Source of the DNA: Clostridia bacterium
GTDB taxonomy: Bacteria; Bacillota; Clostridia; Christensenellales; CAG-138
Direction of reading: 5' to 3'
Assembly (NCBI GenBank): GCA_017429985.1
Contig: JAFRNW010000013.1
Span: 39,932-103,931 of the forward strand
DNA length: 64,000 nt
Under the pieces are notes generated by a model. That model worked only from the letters and a program-made list of their open reading frames with translations, did no database searches and was not told where the DNA came from. Of the stretch, positions 30,436 through 39,922 are shown piece after piece (within the stretch, counting starts at the first letter, position 1; each line of letters opens with the position of its first letter). Position numbers and translations under genes: made by a program.

Positions 30436-33400
30436 CGAAACTGGAACTTGCAGGATTCAAGTCCTTTGCAAAGAAAACGGAACTGAGTTTTGGTGAAGGC
30501 ATTACTGCGGTAATCGGTCCGAACGGTTCGGGAAAAAGCAATATCGCGGATGCGATCCGCTGGGTCCTTGGCGAACAGAGCGCCAAGGCTCTTCGCGGAA
30601 CCCGCATGGAAGACGTCATTTTCAGCGGTACCCAGGAACGTAAGTCCCTGGGATATTGCGAGGTTATCCTTTCATTTGACAATTCAGACGGTACACTCGC
30701 CATTCCATATCAGGAGGTTGCTGTTTCCAGAAGGCTGTACAGAAGCGGCGAGAGCGAATACTGCATCAATAACAATAACTGCAGGCTGAAAGACGTCCAG
30801 GAACTGTTCCGTGACACGGGAATCGGCAAGGACGGCTATTCGATCATCAGCCAGGGAAAAGTTGATGAGATCCTGTCCAACAAGTCGAACGAGCGGAGAG
30901 TCGCGCTTGAGGAAGCTGCCGGGGTCATGCGGTTCAGAGTCCGCAAGGAAGAGGCGGCGAGGAAGCTTGAAAATACGGAAAAGAATCTCGTCAGGCTGGA
31001 AGATATCATCGCCGAGTTGGAGGACAGACTCGGACCGCTGGAACAGCAGAGCGATATCGCAAAACAGTATCTTAAACTCCGCGACGAGCTGAAAGACCTG
31101 GAAATCAATCAGTTCCTGTACCAGATGGACCGGTCAAAGGAGCGCCTGAAGAACAACGCTTCGGTCCTGGACCAGATTGCCGAACGTGAAAAAGAGATTG
31201 AAGTCCAGTCGGCGCAGCTTCAGACCGATTGTCTGCAGCTGGAAGACCGCAGCCAGGGGCTTGACGCAACATTATCCGCGGAGCAGAACGAACTGATGGC
31301 GGCTTTGTCGAAGCTGGAGTCAGATATCGGAGAGAGCAATCTCGTGAAGGAGAAGATCCTCCATACCCGTTCGGATATCGACAGAATTGCGGAAGAGATC
31401 GCGAACTCCAAAAAAACGATATCCAGCCTGGAGGCATCGCTTCTGACGGAAGAAGACAATGAAGCGAAGCAGAAACTTCTGGAAGAGATAGACCGGGATC
31501 TCCGGGATGCGGAAACCGAGATCGGCAAACAGGACAGGGACCTCTCTGAAGCTGAAGAAAAGGTCGACCGGATCAAGGAAGAGATCATTGACGCCATGAA
31601 CCAGCTGGCCGATTCAAAAAGCAGTCTCTCCAGATTTGACACGATGACGGATTCCATCACGGGAAGACTGGCTGCGATCCGGTCAGAGCGTGAGCAGCTC
31701 CTTCTGAAACGGGATAACCTTACAGCAGAAAAACAGGATGCTGAAGCGGAAAAAGAAGTCATACACGAAGGGATCCTGGAAAACCGTTCTCTGTTAAAGG
31801 AAGCATTTGACAGGCAGGCAGAATTCCAGTCAGAGTATAACCGGCTTCTGAATGACCACAGCAGATTGCTTCAGGACGTCGGAAAACTTGAATCGAGAGT
31901 GCATCTGCTCCGCGAAATGGACAGATCGCACGAAGGTTATTTTTCTTCTGTGAAAAACCTGCTCGAGGACGCAAAGCGGGACCGTTCGGTTCAGAAATCC
32001 ATTATCGGGGTCGTTGCCGAGCTGATACGCGTTCCGAAGGAATATGAGAACGCCGTCAACATGTCTCTCGGTGCTGCCCTGCAGAATATCGTGACGCCGT
32101 CCGCGGAGGACGCGAGATTCCTCATTGAGTATCTGAGAGAAAAGGAATACGGACGAGCAACGTTCCTGCCGCTTTCCATGCTTCATCCTCAGGCACCGAA
32201 CAGGGAGGAACAGAACATCATTTCCGATCCGTCCTGCATCGGACTTGCGAGCGACCTTGTTGAATATGATCCGTCCGTGGCTTCCGCGATCCGGTATCTT
32301 TTGGGAAGGACGATCCTTGTAAAGGATATTGCAACGGGCATCGGATTAAAGAAGAAGGGATCGGGCAGCCTGCAGATCGCGACGCTGGACGGCGACATCA
32401 TCAGCCATTCCGGAGCGATGAGCGGCGGAAGCATCCGCAAGAAAGATACGACGCTGCTCGGAAGGAAACGGGAGATTGAAGAGCTCGACGCTCAGATCGC
32501 AGCGGTTAAAAAGCAGGCTGCAAATACCGCTGAACTGTGCGAAAAAGCATTGAAAGCTAAGAACGAAACCGACCTGCTGATCGAGGAACGCCGGGACGCG
32601 CATCATGACAAGGAAATCGAGCTGACCAGAATCACCGAAAAGATCGATATTATTCTGCGCGATATTGACGATAACGAACTGCAGCTGAACCGGTTCGATG
32701 AGGAAAAGACGCAGCTGGAGGAAAACCTTGCCGATATCGAGAACGAAAGACAGAAAGCCCTTGAGATCCAGAGAAAGATCGACGAGGGGAATGTTGCCTC
32801 CAGGGAGGACGTGGCGGCCGCGCAGGAAGAACTGACTGCGATGCGGAAATACCATGAGGAGACACTGGCCAGGATCTCGGATCTGAAGATCCGGAGGATG
32901 TCTCTTCAGAAGGAGCAGGACGCCCTCGCGGCGGAAAGAAACCGGATCCGGGACGAGCTCGATTCGACCGGCAGGCACATCTCCGAACTGGAACATCAGA
33001 AACAGGCTTTGTCCGACGCGATGGAAGCGCATGAAAAGGATCTCTGCCGTCTGGAGTCGGTCATTGAAACGGAACAGCGTGACGTTTCGTCGAGGAAGGA
33101 GCATCAGCAGACAAAGGAGAACGAACGGATCTCCATCTCGGAAAACCTATCGGACTTCAGGGCAAAGCGGGAGGCGCTTCTTGTTGAACTGCATGAGCTC
33201 AGTGAAAACAGACACCGGTTTGAGCTTTCAACGAACCGTATCGAGATCGAAATGGCCAACATGCAGGACCGCATCTGGAACGATTATGAACTGACGCTTG
33301 ACAACTGCGAGCCGTTCAGACATCCGATCCCTGTCGGGGCAACAGCGGCCCGGATCGGCGAAATTCGGACGAAGATCCGCGAGTTCGGCGACGTGAACGT

Positions 33401-33989
33401 TTCCGCGATCGAGGATTTCAATTCCGTATCCGGAAGGTATAAGGATCTTTCCACGCAGCGCGATGACCTGAGGACCGCGCAAACGGATCTCAACGTGCTG
33501 ATCGAGGATCTGACAAAAACGATGGAAACGATCTTCAGAGAGAAATTCTCCCAGATCCAGTCGAATTTCAGTTCGGTATTCACGGAACTGTTCGGCGGCG
33601 GAAGCGCGGAGATGGTACTTTCTGACAAGAATGACGTGCTCGGATGTGATATCGACATTATCGCACAGCCCCCGGGAAAGAAACTGCAGCTTCTTTCGCT
33701 TCTTTCCGGCGGTGAACGCGCGCTGACTGCGATCGCGCTGCTGTTCGCGCTCCTCAGGCTGAAATCTCCTGCGTTCTGCGTTCTGGATGAGATCGAATCT
33801 TCTCTGGACGAGGCGAACGTTTCCAGATTCGGCCAGTATCTGAAGGAATATGCGTCCGTTACACAGTTCATTCTCATTACGCACAGAAAAGGAAGCATGG
33901 AAGTCTGCGATACGCTGTACGGCGTTTCGATGGAGGAACGCGGCGTAAGCAAAATCGCGTCGGCGAAATTCGAGGAGGCAGTTTCATGA
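30426..33989 (+). CDS. smc: Chromosome segregation protein SMC
   Basis: This 1187-aa ATPase is the core of the bacterial condensin that compacts and separates chromosomes. The N-terminal Walker A is GPNGSGKSN (about residues 32-40). Two long coiled-coil arms flank a hinge (about 510-640, with AALQNIVTPSAEDARFLIEYL). The C-terminal head has signature LLSGGERALTAIALLFA and Walker B FCVLDEIESSLDEANV. The start is TTG at 30426 with GGAGAGGG upstream. It overlaps both rnc and ftsY (ATGA). Length is normal. ScpA and ScpB are not in the window. Confidence 0.97.
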   Translation: MRLTKLELAGFKSFAKKTELSFGEGITAVIGPNGSGKSNIADAIRWVLGEQSAKALRGTRMEDVIFSGTQERKSLGYCEVILSFDNSDGTLAIPYQEVAVSRRLYRSGESEYCINNNNCRLKDVQELFRDTGIGKDGYSIISQGKVDEILSNKSNERRVALEEAAGVMRFRVRKEEAARKLENTEKNLVRLEDIIAELEDRLGPLEQQSDIAKQYLKLRDELKDLEINQFLYQMDRSKERLKNNASVLDQIAEREKEIEVQSAQLQTDCLQLEDRSQGLDATLSAEQNELMAALSKLESDIGESNLVKEKILHTRSDIDRIAEEIANSKKTISSLEASLLTEEDNEAKQKLLEEIDRDLRDAETEIGKQDRDLSEAEEKVDRIKEEIIDAMNQLADSKSSLSRFDTMTDSITGRLAAIRSEREQLLLKRDNLTAEKQDAEAEKEVIHEGILENRSLLKEAFDRQAEFQSEYNRLLNDHSRLLQDVGKLESRVHLLREMDRSHEGYFSSVKNLLEDAKRDRSVQKSIIGVVAELIRVPKEYENAVNMSLGAALQNIVTPSAEDARFLIEYLREKEYGRATFLPLSMLHPQAPNREEQNIISDPSCIGLASDLVEYDPSVASAIRYLLGRTILVKDIATGIGLKKKGSGSLQIATLDGDIISHSGAMSGGSIRKKDTTLLGRKREIEELDAQIAAVKKQAANTAELCEKALKAKNETDLLIEERRDAHHDKEIELTRITEKIDIILRDIDDNELQLNRFDEEKTQLEENLADIENERQKALEIQRKIDEGNVASREDVAAAQEELTAMRKYHEETLARISDLKIRRMSLQKEQDALAAERNRIRDELDSTGRHISELEHQKQALSDAMEAHEKDLCRLESVIETEQRDVSSRKEHQQTKENERISISENLSDFRAKREALLVELHELSENRHRFELSTNRIEIEMANMQDRIWNDYELTLDNCEPFRHPIPVGATAARIGEIRTKIREFGDVNVSAIEDFNSVSGRYKDLSTQRDDLRTAQTDLNVLIEDLTKTMETIFREKFSQIQSNFSSVFTELFGGGSAEMVLSDKNDVLGCDIDIIAQPPGKKLQLLSLLSGGERALTAIALLFALLRLKSPAFCVLDEIESSLDEANVSRFGQYLKEYASVTQFILITHRKGSMEVCDTLYGVSMEERGVSKIASAKFEEAVS

Positions 33990-34882
33990 GCGGGAAATTC
34001 GCGTCGTTTTTAAAGGGTCTCACAAAGACAAGGAACAATCTGTTTTCTTCTTTGTTCTCATCTGAAGATGCCATCAATGAGGAGTTTTATGAGGAACTGG
34101 AAGAATCCATGATTCTGGCCGACGTAGGCGTGCAGACAACACAGAACCTTCTGAAAGAGCTCCGAGACCTGGTGAAGGTCGAGAAGATACGCACGAGAGA
34201 CGACGCGAGGATCGCACTCGCCGGCAGGGTGTCCGATATGCTCAAATCGGATTCTGCTTTTACCCCGGATTCCAGCCCGGCGGTCATACTTGTCGTCGGA
34301 GTGAACGGGGTCGGGAAGACGACCTCGGTAGGAAAACTTGCCTATCTGTACAAGAATGAGGGGAGACGGCCAATGATCGCCGCTGCCGACACGTTCCGTG
34401 CGGCGGCATCGGAGCAGCTGCAGATCTGGGCGGAAAGGGCGGATGTCCCGATCGTGAAACACGGGGAAGGCGCTGATCCCGGCGCGGTCGTATATGACGC
34501 CATCAGCGCATATCTCGCAAGGAAGATGGATCTTCTGATCGTAGATACGGCCGGACGGCTTCATAATAAGACAAACCTCATGAACGAGCTTGCAAAGATC
34601 CAGAGGATTATCGCAAGGGGACTCCCCGACGTTCCGTGCGAGATCCTGCTGACGCTGGACGCCACGACAGGACAGAACGCCGTCTCGCAGGTCATGGCAT
34701 TTTCCGAAATCATCAAGGTGTCCGGACTGATCATTACAAAGCTCGACGGAACCGCAAAAGGAGGAATCGCGGTATCGCTCAGCAATGACGCGCGCGTTCC
34801 GGTCCGCTTTGTCGGCCTTGGAGAAGGGATCGAAGATTTCCAGCGTTTTGAGGCGGAAGACTACGCGAAGGCATTATTCTGA
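33986..34882 (+). CDS. ftsY: Signal recognition particle receptor FtsY
   Basis: This 298-aa SRP-type GTPase is the membrane-side receptor for ribosomes carrying nascent membrane proteins. It has a short N domain and G motifs [15 protein letters not shown] (about residues 105-119), [24 protein letters not shown] and [10 protein letters not shown]. It lacks the long acidic A domain of the E. coli protein, as usual in Firmicutes. The ATG overlaps the smc stop by 4 nt. A perfect terminator hairpin follows 40 nt after the stop, separating it from ylxM-ffh. Confidence 0.96.
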   Translation: MSGKFASFLKGLTKTRNNLFSSLFSSEDAINEEFYEELEESMILADVGVQTTQNLLKELRDLVKVEKIRTRDDARIALAGRVSDMLKSDSAFTPDSSPAVILVVGVNGVGKTTSVGKLAYLYKNEGRRPMIAAADTFRAAASEQLQIWAERADVPIVKHGEGADPGAVVYDAISAYLARKMDLLIVDTAGRLHNKTNLMNELAKIQRIIARGLPDVPCEILLTLDATTGQNAVSQVMAFSEIIKVSGLIITKLDGTAKGGIAVSLSNDARVPVRFVGLGEGIEDFQRFEAEDYAKALF

Positions 34883-34891
34883 AAAATATGC

Positions 34892-34920
34892 TTGACAGAA
34901 GTTTCTTCTGTGGTTAAGAT
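34892..34920 (+). promoter_or_regulatory. Promoter of ylxM-ffh
   Basis: Consensus TTGACA (34892-34897), 17-nt spacer, TAAGAT (34915-34920). The predicted start near 34927 falls inside the 5' arm of the next terminator hairpin. Confidence 0.75.
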
Positions 34921-34922
34921 GT

Positions 34923-34954
34923 GGTGTAAAGCGAATATGCTTTACACCTTTTTT
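34923..34954 (+). terminator. Terminator after ftsY, overlapping ylxM promoter start site
   Basis: Perfect 10-bp hairpin GGTGTAAAGC-GAATAT-GCTTTACACC followed by six T residues. It stops transcripts arriving from ftsY. Transcripts from the promoter at 34892-34920 would begin within the first arm and keep only about 5 bp of the stem. Confidence 0.85.
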
Positions 34955-35296
34955 ATGAAAGATTTATTTGAATTCAGCGAATTGCTTGATCAATATGCGG
35001 GACTGCTGACAGACCATCAGAGAGAAATAGCCTGTCAGTATGTCTATGAGGATTTTTCATTATTTGAGATTTCGGAACGCACGGGTATTTCCAGACAGGG
35101 CGTCCGGGATTGTCTCAATAAGGCGGAAAAAATGCTGAGGCATTATGAAACGGTTCTTGGACTGGTCAGCAAGAACAAAACGATCTCATCCGCAGCTGAC
35201 AGAATAACGGATTGCGCCGGCAGAATCGCGGACAGCACGCTGAAGGCGGAAATCATGCAGTCCGTGTCGCTGATCACGGAAACACTGGAACAGTAA
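34955..35296 (+). CDS. YlxM-family HTH protein (UPF0122)
   Basis: This 113-aa protein is related to YlxM, a small helix-turn-helix protein encoded in front of ffh and thought to modulate the signal recognition particle. The sigma-70 region 4-like fold is visible as LLTDHQREIACQYVYEDFSLFEISERTGISRQGVRDCLNKAEKML. I chose the ATG at 34955 because family members start near this point; an in-frame ATG at 34937 lies in the terminator loop. Neither has a ribosome site, so the transcript is probably short-leadered. The C-terminal 40 residues are more variable. It is followed by ffh after 7 nt. Confidence 0.88.
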   Translation: MKDLFEFSELLDQYAGLLTDHQREIACQYVYEDFSLFEISERTGISRQGVRDCLNKAEKMLRHYETVLGLVSKNKTISSAADRITDCAGRIADSTLKAEIMQSVSLITETLEQ

Positions 35297-35303
35297 CAGA
35301 GTT

Positions 35304-36635
35304 ATGGCATTTGAAACGATTACCGGAAAACTGCAGAACATTTTCAAGAATCTGACAAACCGCGGCAAGCTCTCCGAAAAGGAAGTCCGGGATGCAATGC
35401 GCGAAATCAAGCTTGCCCTGCTTGAGGCGGATGTCAACTTTCTCGTAGTGAAGGACTTTATCAAGCGGACGACGGAACTCGCTGTCGGCGAAAGCGTTCT
35501 GGAAAGCCTTACACCCGGTCAGCAGGTGATCAAAATCGTCAGGGATGAACTGACGAAACTGATGGGGGAAAGCAACAGCAGAATCAGTTTCGGTTCCGTG
35601 ACGCCGGCTGTCATTCTTGTCTGCGGACTTCAGGGCGCCGGCAAAACGACCTTCTGTGCCAAACTGGCGGATTTCCTCAACAAACAGTACCATAAAAAGG
35701 TCATGCTCGCCGCATGCGACGTGTGCAGGCCTGCCGCCATCGATCAGCTGAAGGTGCTTGGTGCAAAAATCGACGTTCCGGTTTTTGACCGCGGGATGGA
35801 AAACCCCGTTGAAACAGCTTCGCTCGCCGTGGGACGGGCAAGAAGGGATTTCCTGGATGTTGTCATCATCGATACCGCGGGACGTCTTCACATCGATGAG
35901 GAAATGATGCAGCAGCTCTCCGATATCAAAGACGCTGTTCATCCGGCGGAGGTCCTTCTTGCGGTTGACGCCATGACAGGACAGGACGCCGTCAACGTTG
36001 CAGAGTCATTCAACAACCGGATCGGCGTGACCGGCATCGTGCTGACGAAACTGGACGGCGACGCGAGAGGCGGCGCTGCCCTGTCTGTCAGAGCGGTAAC
36101 GGGAAAACCGATCAAGCTGGTCAGCACTGGAGAAAAAATCGGGGACCTGGAGCCTTTTTATCCGGACAGGATGGCGTCGCGCATTCTCGGAATGGGAGAT
36201 GTCCTGTCCCTGATTGAGAAAGCAGAGCAGGCATTCGATCAGCAGAAGACGGTCGAACTGGCGCAGAAGATCAAAAAAGACGCCTTCACGCTGGACGATT
36301 TCCTCGATCAGCTCGAGCAGATGAAAAACATGGGATCAATGCAGGATATCCTGAAGATGATCCCGGGAGGGAACCAGCTTTCCAATGTTTCTGTCGACGA
36401 GAAAGCGCTTTCCCACACGCAGGCGATCATTCAGTCTATGACCAAAGCGGAACGGGCGAATCCCGATATCCTGAACGCATCCAGAAGGAAAAGAATCGCC
36501 AAGGGGTGCGGCCTCACGGTACAGGATGTCAACCGCCTCATGAACCAGTACGCAAACATGCGGAAAATGATGAAGCAGTTCAGCGGAGGGAAAATGAAAA
36601 AAGGCAGGTTCGGCAGGCTGCCGTTTGGCTTCTAA
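35304..36635 (+). CDS. ffh: Signal recognition particle protein Ffh
   Basis: This 443-aa SRP54-type GTPase binds signal sequences and SRP RNA. It has an N domain, G motifs GLQGAGKTTFCAKLA (about residues 108-122), DVCRPAAIDQL, DTAGRLHIDEEMM and TKLDGDARGGAA. The Met-rich M domain (about 300-443) carries the RNA-binding helix SRRKRIAKGCGLTVQDVNRLMNQ. The spacing to ylxM is 7 nt. An SRP RNA gene was not found in the window. Ffh normally pairs with the FtsY encoded just upstream. Confidence 0.97.
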   Translation: MAFETITGKLQNIFKNLTNRGKLSEKEVRDAMREIKLALLEADVNFLVVKDFIKRTTELAVGESVLESLTPGQQVIKIVRDELTKLMGESNSRISFGSVTPAVILVCGLQGAGKTTFCAKLADFLNKQYHKKVMLAACDVCRPAAIDQLKVLGAKIDVPVFDRGMENPVETASLAVGRARRDFLDVVIIDTAGRLHIDEEMMQQLSDIKDAVHPAEVLLAVDAMTGQDAVNVAESFNNRIGVTGIVLTKLDGDARGGAALSVRAVTGKPIKLVSTGEKIGDLEPFYPDRMASRILGMGDVLSLIEKAEQAFDQQKTVELAQKIKKDAFTLDDFLDQLEQMKNMGSMQDILKMIPGGNQLSNVSVDEKALSHTQAIIQSMTKAERANPDILNASRRKRIAKGCGLTVQDVNRLMNQYANMRKMMKQFSGGKMKKGRFGRLPFGF

Positions 36636-36690
36636 TTGAAAACCACGGGTTTTCGTTTAAGTAAATCAATATATTAATTGGAGGAAAAAT

Positions 36691-36933
36691 ATGCTTAAAA
36701 TCAGACTGCGCAGAATGGGCGCAAAGAAAAGTCCCTTTTACAGAATCGTTGTTGCGGATTCCCGCGCACCGCGTGACGGAGCCTTTGTTGAGGAACTGGG
36801 CTATTATAATCCCACTACCGATCCGATCGACCTGAAGGTGAACAATGACGCCGCCGCCGAGTGGATCCGTAAGGGCGCACAGCCGACAGATACCGTCCGT
36901 GCTCTCCTGAAAAAGAGCGGCGCGATCCAGTAA
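36691..36933 (+). CDS. rpsP: 30S ribosomal protein S16
   Basis: An 80-aa small-subunit protein, recognised by [20 protein letters not shown] and the motif [24 protein letters not shown] lies 7 nt before the ATG. It starts the rpsP-khpA-rimM-trmD-rplS block conserved in Firmicutes. A short hairpin (GAAAACC-ACG-GGTTTTC) lies between ffh and this gene but has a poor T tract. Confidence 0.97.
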   Translation: MLKIRLRRMGAKKSPFYRIVVADSRAPRDGAFVEELGYYNPTTDPIDLKVNNDAAAEWIRKGAQPTDTVRALLKKSGAIQ

Positions 36934-36942
36934 GAGGTTCTT

Positions 36943-37170
36943 ATGGACGAACTGGTTCTGTTTCTGGCGAAAAGCCTGGTCAGCTTACCGGAAGAGGTCA
37001 GCGTTAACACCAAACAGGACGGCGACTGCACTGTCATTGAGCTGCATGTTGCAGAACAGGATATGGGAAAAGTGATCGGACGGCAGGGAAGGATCGCAAA
37101 AGCGATCCGTACGATCGTCCGCGCTGCCTCTTTGCGTGAGAATCGGAAATACACGGTGGAAATCATTTGA
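36943..37170 (+). CDS. khpA: KH-domain RNA-binding protein KhpA
   Basis: A 75-aa single-KH-domain RNA-binding protein, also known as YlqC. The GxxG loop is visible in KVIGRQGRIAKAIR (about residues 45-58). It lies 9 nt after rpsP and overlaps the TTG start of rimM by 4 nt. In streptococci KhpA works with KhpB (Jag) in cell-elongation control; no khpB is in this window. Confidence 0.95.
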   Translation: MDELVLFLAKSLVSLPEEVSVNTKQDGDCTVIELHVAEQDMGKVIGRQGRIAKAIRTIVRAASLRENRKYTVEII

Positions 37171-37682
37171 AACCATATTTGAGAATCGGGTGCATCGTCC
37201 GTCCGCACGGCGTGCAGGGTGCATTGAAAATCATGCCTGAGACCGATGATCTGAGCAGATTCAGATCGTTGGATCAGGCATATATTGAGTATCCGGACCA
37301 TTATGAGGCCGTGAAGATCCTGGAAGTCAAAATTCAGAGTTCCAGCGTTGTCGTACGGCTTGAAACGTGCGGTTCCGTGGAGGATGCGCTTGCATTGAAG
37401 GGACGTTTTCTGTGCGTGGACCGGGCGCACGCCGTGAAGCTTCCGGAGGGATCCTATTTTATCTGCGATCTGATGGACTGCGATGTATACGATACCGACG
37501 GCGCGTATTACGGCAAAATCACGGACGTGTATTCAACAGGCGCCAACGACGTGTATGAGATCGAGCACGGAAAGCTTTCCGTTCCCGCATTGTCGAAACT
37601 GATTTCCGCTGTCGATTTTGAAAAGAATCAGATTGTATTCCATGCAGATATTCTCAGGGAGGTCGGGCTGTTTGAAGATTGA
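37167..37682 (+). CDS. rimM: 16S rRNA processing protein RimM
   Basis: This 171-aa assembly factor binds S19 and promotes maturation of the 30S head. RIGCIVRPHGVQGALKI at the N-terminus is diagnostic, and the C-terminal PRC-barrel contains LMDCDVYDTDGAYYGKITDVY and FEKNQIVFH. The TTG start at 37167 overlaps the khpA stop (TTGA). It overlaps trmD by 11 nt. Confidence 0.95.
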   Translation: MKPYLRIGCIVRPHGVQGALKIMPETDDLSRFRSLDQAYIEYPDHYEAVKILEVKIQSSSVVVRLETCGSVEDALALKGRFLCVDRAHAVKLPEGSYFICDLMDCDVYDTDGAYYGKITDVYSTGANDVYEIEHGKLSVPALSKLISAVDFEKNQIVFHADILREVGLFED

Positions 37683-38463
37683 TGTTCTCACGATATTCCC
37701 TGAAATGTTCGGCGTGTTTTCGTCTACGAGCATCATCGGCCGTGCCTGCGAGAGCGGTATTCTTGAGATCCGCACGCATGATATCCGGGATTATACGACG
37801 AACAAGCACAGAAAAGTCGACGATTATCCGTACGGCGGGGGAGCAGGCCTGGTGATGATGGCGCAGCCCATCTACGACTGTATCGAGAATGTCAGGCAGG
37901 GTGATTTCACGGGCAAGGTTGTTCTGATGACCCCACGGGGAAAGCCGCTCACAACGGAGACAGCCCGTGAATACGCAAAGGAAAGCCATCTGATCATTCT
38001 GTGCGGGCATTACGAGGGCATCGACGAACGGGTATCGCCGCTGATTGATGAGGAGATCTCGATCGGCGATTATATCCTGACTGGCGGTGAAATACCGGCA
38101 ATGGTGTTCATGGACTGCGTCAGCCGCTTTATTCCGGGCGTGCTCGGCAGTATGGACAGCGTGGAAGAGGAGTCCTTCTCCAACAATCTGCTGGAATACC
38201 CGCAGTACACACGTCCCTCGGAATTCCGCGGGATGTGCGTTCCGGAACCTCTGCTGAACGGCAATCATAAAGAGATCCGTGAATGGAGACTCCGCATGGC
38301 GGAGGAAAAGACAAAAGAAGTCCGTCCTGATATGTATGACAGATACATCATACAGAAACAGGAAGAAGAGGCATTGAAGAAAAAGGCGAAAAGGAAGAGG
38401 AGCCGGAACTGCGGCGAAAGCCCGGAAACGGCAGCCTTTTCAGACAGCGAAGCAGGAAACTGA
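37672..38463 (+). CDS. trmD: tRNA (guanine-N1)-methyltransferase
   Basis: This 263-aa SPOUT-class enzyme methylates G37 of tRNAs reading CNN codons and prevents frameshifting. KIDVLTIFPEMF opens the protein. The trefoil-knot motifs LCGHYEGIDERV, EISIGDYILTGGEIPAM and FSNNLLEYPQYTRP are present. I placed the start at TTG 37672, with GGGAGG 9 nt upstream; the longer in-frame ATG at 37618 lies within rimM. The final 28 or so residues (KKKAKRKRSRN...) are a basic, low-complexity extension beyond the usual end. Confidence 0.95.
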   Translation: MKIDVLTIFPEMFGVFSSTSIIGRACESGILEIRTHDIRDYTTNKHRKVDDYPYGGGAGLVMMAQPIYDCIENVRQGDFTGKVVLMTPRGKPLTTETAREYAKESHLIILCGHYEGIDERVSPLIDEEISIGDYILTGGEIPAMVFMDCVSRFIPGVLGSMDSVEEESFSNNLLEYPQYTRPSEFRGMCVPEPLLNGNHKEIREWRLRMAEEKTKEVRPDMYDRYIIQKQEEEALKKKAKRKRSRNCGESPETAAFSDSEAGN

Positions 38464-38546
38464 GAGGGAATTGTAGAAGAGAATCAGGGCTTTGAAACAG
38501 TCCGGAATTTCATCGGAATTTCCGCAAAAAAACCGTTATTTTTTGC

Positions 38547-38575
38547 TTGCTTTCGGTATCATGCTGTGTTATAAT
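38547..38575 (+). promoter_or_regulatory. Promoter of rplS
   Basis: TTGCTT (38547-38552), 17-nt spacer, TATAAT (38570-38575). It leaves a leader of about 70 nt before rplS, long enough for autoregulation, but I see no definite structure. Confidence 0.65.
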
Positions 38576-38650
38576 CGCGCCTGTATGGCAATAGGCGGTC
38601 CTCTGTTCGCAATGAAGTATGAACGCTGAAATATGGAAGGAGAATTAACC

Positions 38651-39010
38651 ATGTCAGTAATTATCAACGAATTGGAAAAAGAACAACTCAGAAGCGATCT
38701 CCCTGCGCTGCAGGTCGGCGATACCGTCCGGGTATTTGTCAAGGTCGTGGAAGGAACAAGCGAAAGACTTCAGAACTTTGAGGGAATCGTCATCAAGATC
38801 CAGGGCGGCGGCATCCGCAAGTCCTTTACGGTTCGGAAGATCTCCTACGGTGTCGGCGTTGAGAGGACTTTCCCCTATAACAGCCCCCGTATTGACCGGA
38901 TCGAAGTGGTTCGCCACGGCGTAGTCCGCAGAGCGAAACTGTTCTATCTGCGCGACCGTGTCGGTAAGGCTGCTAAGATCAGAGAAAAGATTATTGTTAA
39001 GAACAAATAA
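38651..39010 (+). CDS. rplS: 50S ribosomal protein L19
   Basis: This 119-aa large-subunit protein sits at the 30S-50S interface. Typical elements are [45 protein letters not shown] and [20 protein letters not shown] chose the ATG at 38651, with GGAAGGAG 8 nt upstream; the ATG at 38633 lies before that ribosome site. It has its own promoter and terminator. Confidence 0.96.
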   Translation: MSVIINELEKEQLRSDLPALQVGDTVRVFVKVVEGTSERLQNFEGIVIKIQGGGIRKSFTVRKISYGVGVERTFPYNSPRIDRIEVVRHGVVRRAKLFYLRDRVGKAAKIREKIIVKNK

Positions 39011-39023
39011 GAAGCGAGACCTT

Positions 39024-39062
39024 AACCCCGATTGCATAACAGCTTTTGGGGTTTCTTTTTTT
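39024..39062 (+). terminator. Terminator after rplS
   Basis: AACCCC and GGGGTT form a stem around an 18-nt loop, followed by TCTTTTTTT. It ends 11 nt before the rbgA start. Confidence 0.75.
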
Positions 39063-39073
39063 CAGGAGCGGTT

Positions 39074-39922
39074 ATGATTCAGTGGTATCCTGGGCACATG
39101 GCGAAAGCGAAGAAAATGCTCCAGGAAAACTTAAAACTAACGGATATCGTCATAGAAGTGGCGGACGCGCGCGCGCCTCTGTCGACGCGCAATCCCGACT
39201 TTAACGAGGTGTTCGCCGGCAAACAGCGGGTTGTTATCCTGAACAAAAGCGACCTTGCTTCAAAGGAATGCACGGATCAGTGGATCTCCAGACTGGAAGC
39301 AGAGGGAATGCGGGCCGTTTCCGCGAGTTCGGTCAGAAGCACAACGAGGAACAGAATCGTTCCGGTGCTGGATGAGGTGGCGAAGCCGATCGTTGAAAAG
39401 GCAAGGGAAAAAGGCGTGATCAAGACGGTGCGGGCCATTGTCGTCGGGATCCCAAACGTCGGGAAATCCACTATGATCAACTGCATCGCGGGAAGGAAGC
39501 GGGCAGCGGTCGGGAACAAACCGGGCGTCACAAAAGGGAAGCAGTGGGTTTCCGTCACAAAGTATCTGGAGCTCATGGATACCCCGGGCATCCTGTGGCC
39601 GAAGTTTGAGGATGAATTGACCGCAAGGCATCTTTCCTATCTGAATGCGATCAACGACGATATCCTGGATATAGAAGACATTGCGACGCAACTTGCGGAG
39701 GAGCTTGCTCCGATCATTCCGGATGTACTGATCGAACGGTTCGGTTCCGTTCCGGACGGAAATGATCATGACGTGTTCCTGGCTGCCGTCTGCAGGAAAC
39801 GATCGCTGTATTATACGAACGGCGAGGAGAACACAAAGCGGGCCGCCGAGATCCTTCTTGACGAATTCAGGAGCGGGAAACTCGGCAGAATCACCCTTGA
39901 AACGCCTGGGGGAGCAGAATGA
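39074..39922 (+). CDS. rbgA: Ribosome biogenesis GTPase RbgA (YlqF)
   Basis: This 282-aa circularly permuted GTPase is needed for late assembly of the 50S subunit. QWYPGHMAKAKKML opens the protein. The G motifs occur in permuted order: NKSDLAS (G4) first, then GIPNVGKSTMINCIAGRK (G1) and DTPGILWPK (G3). I chose the ATG at 39074, with AGGAGC 5 nt upstream; the ORF can be extended to 39032 through the terminator. It overlaps rnhB by 4 nt (ATGA). The order rplS-rbgA-rnhB is conserved in Firmicutes. Confidence 0.95.
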   Translation: MIQWYPGHMAKAKKMLQENLKLTDIVIEVADARAPLSTRNPDFNEVFAGKQRVVILNKSDLASKECTDQWISRLEAEGMRAVSASSVRSTTRNRIVPVLDEVAKPIVEKAREKGVIKTVRAIVVGIPNVGKSTMINCIAGRKRAAVGNKPGVTKGKQWVSVTKYLELMDTPGILWPKFEDELTARHLSYLNAINDDILDIEDIATQLAEELAPIIPDVLIERFGSVPDGNDHDVFLAAVCRKRSLYYTNGEENTKRAAEILLDEFRSGKLGRITLETPGGAE

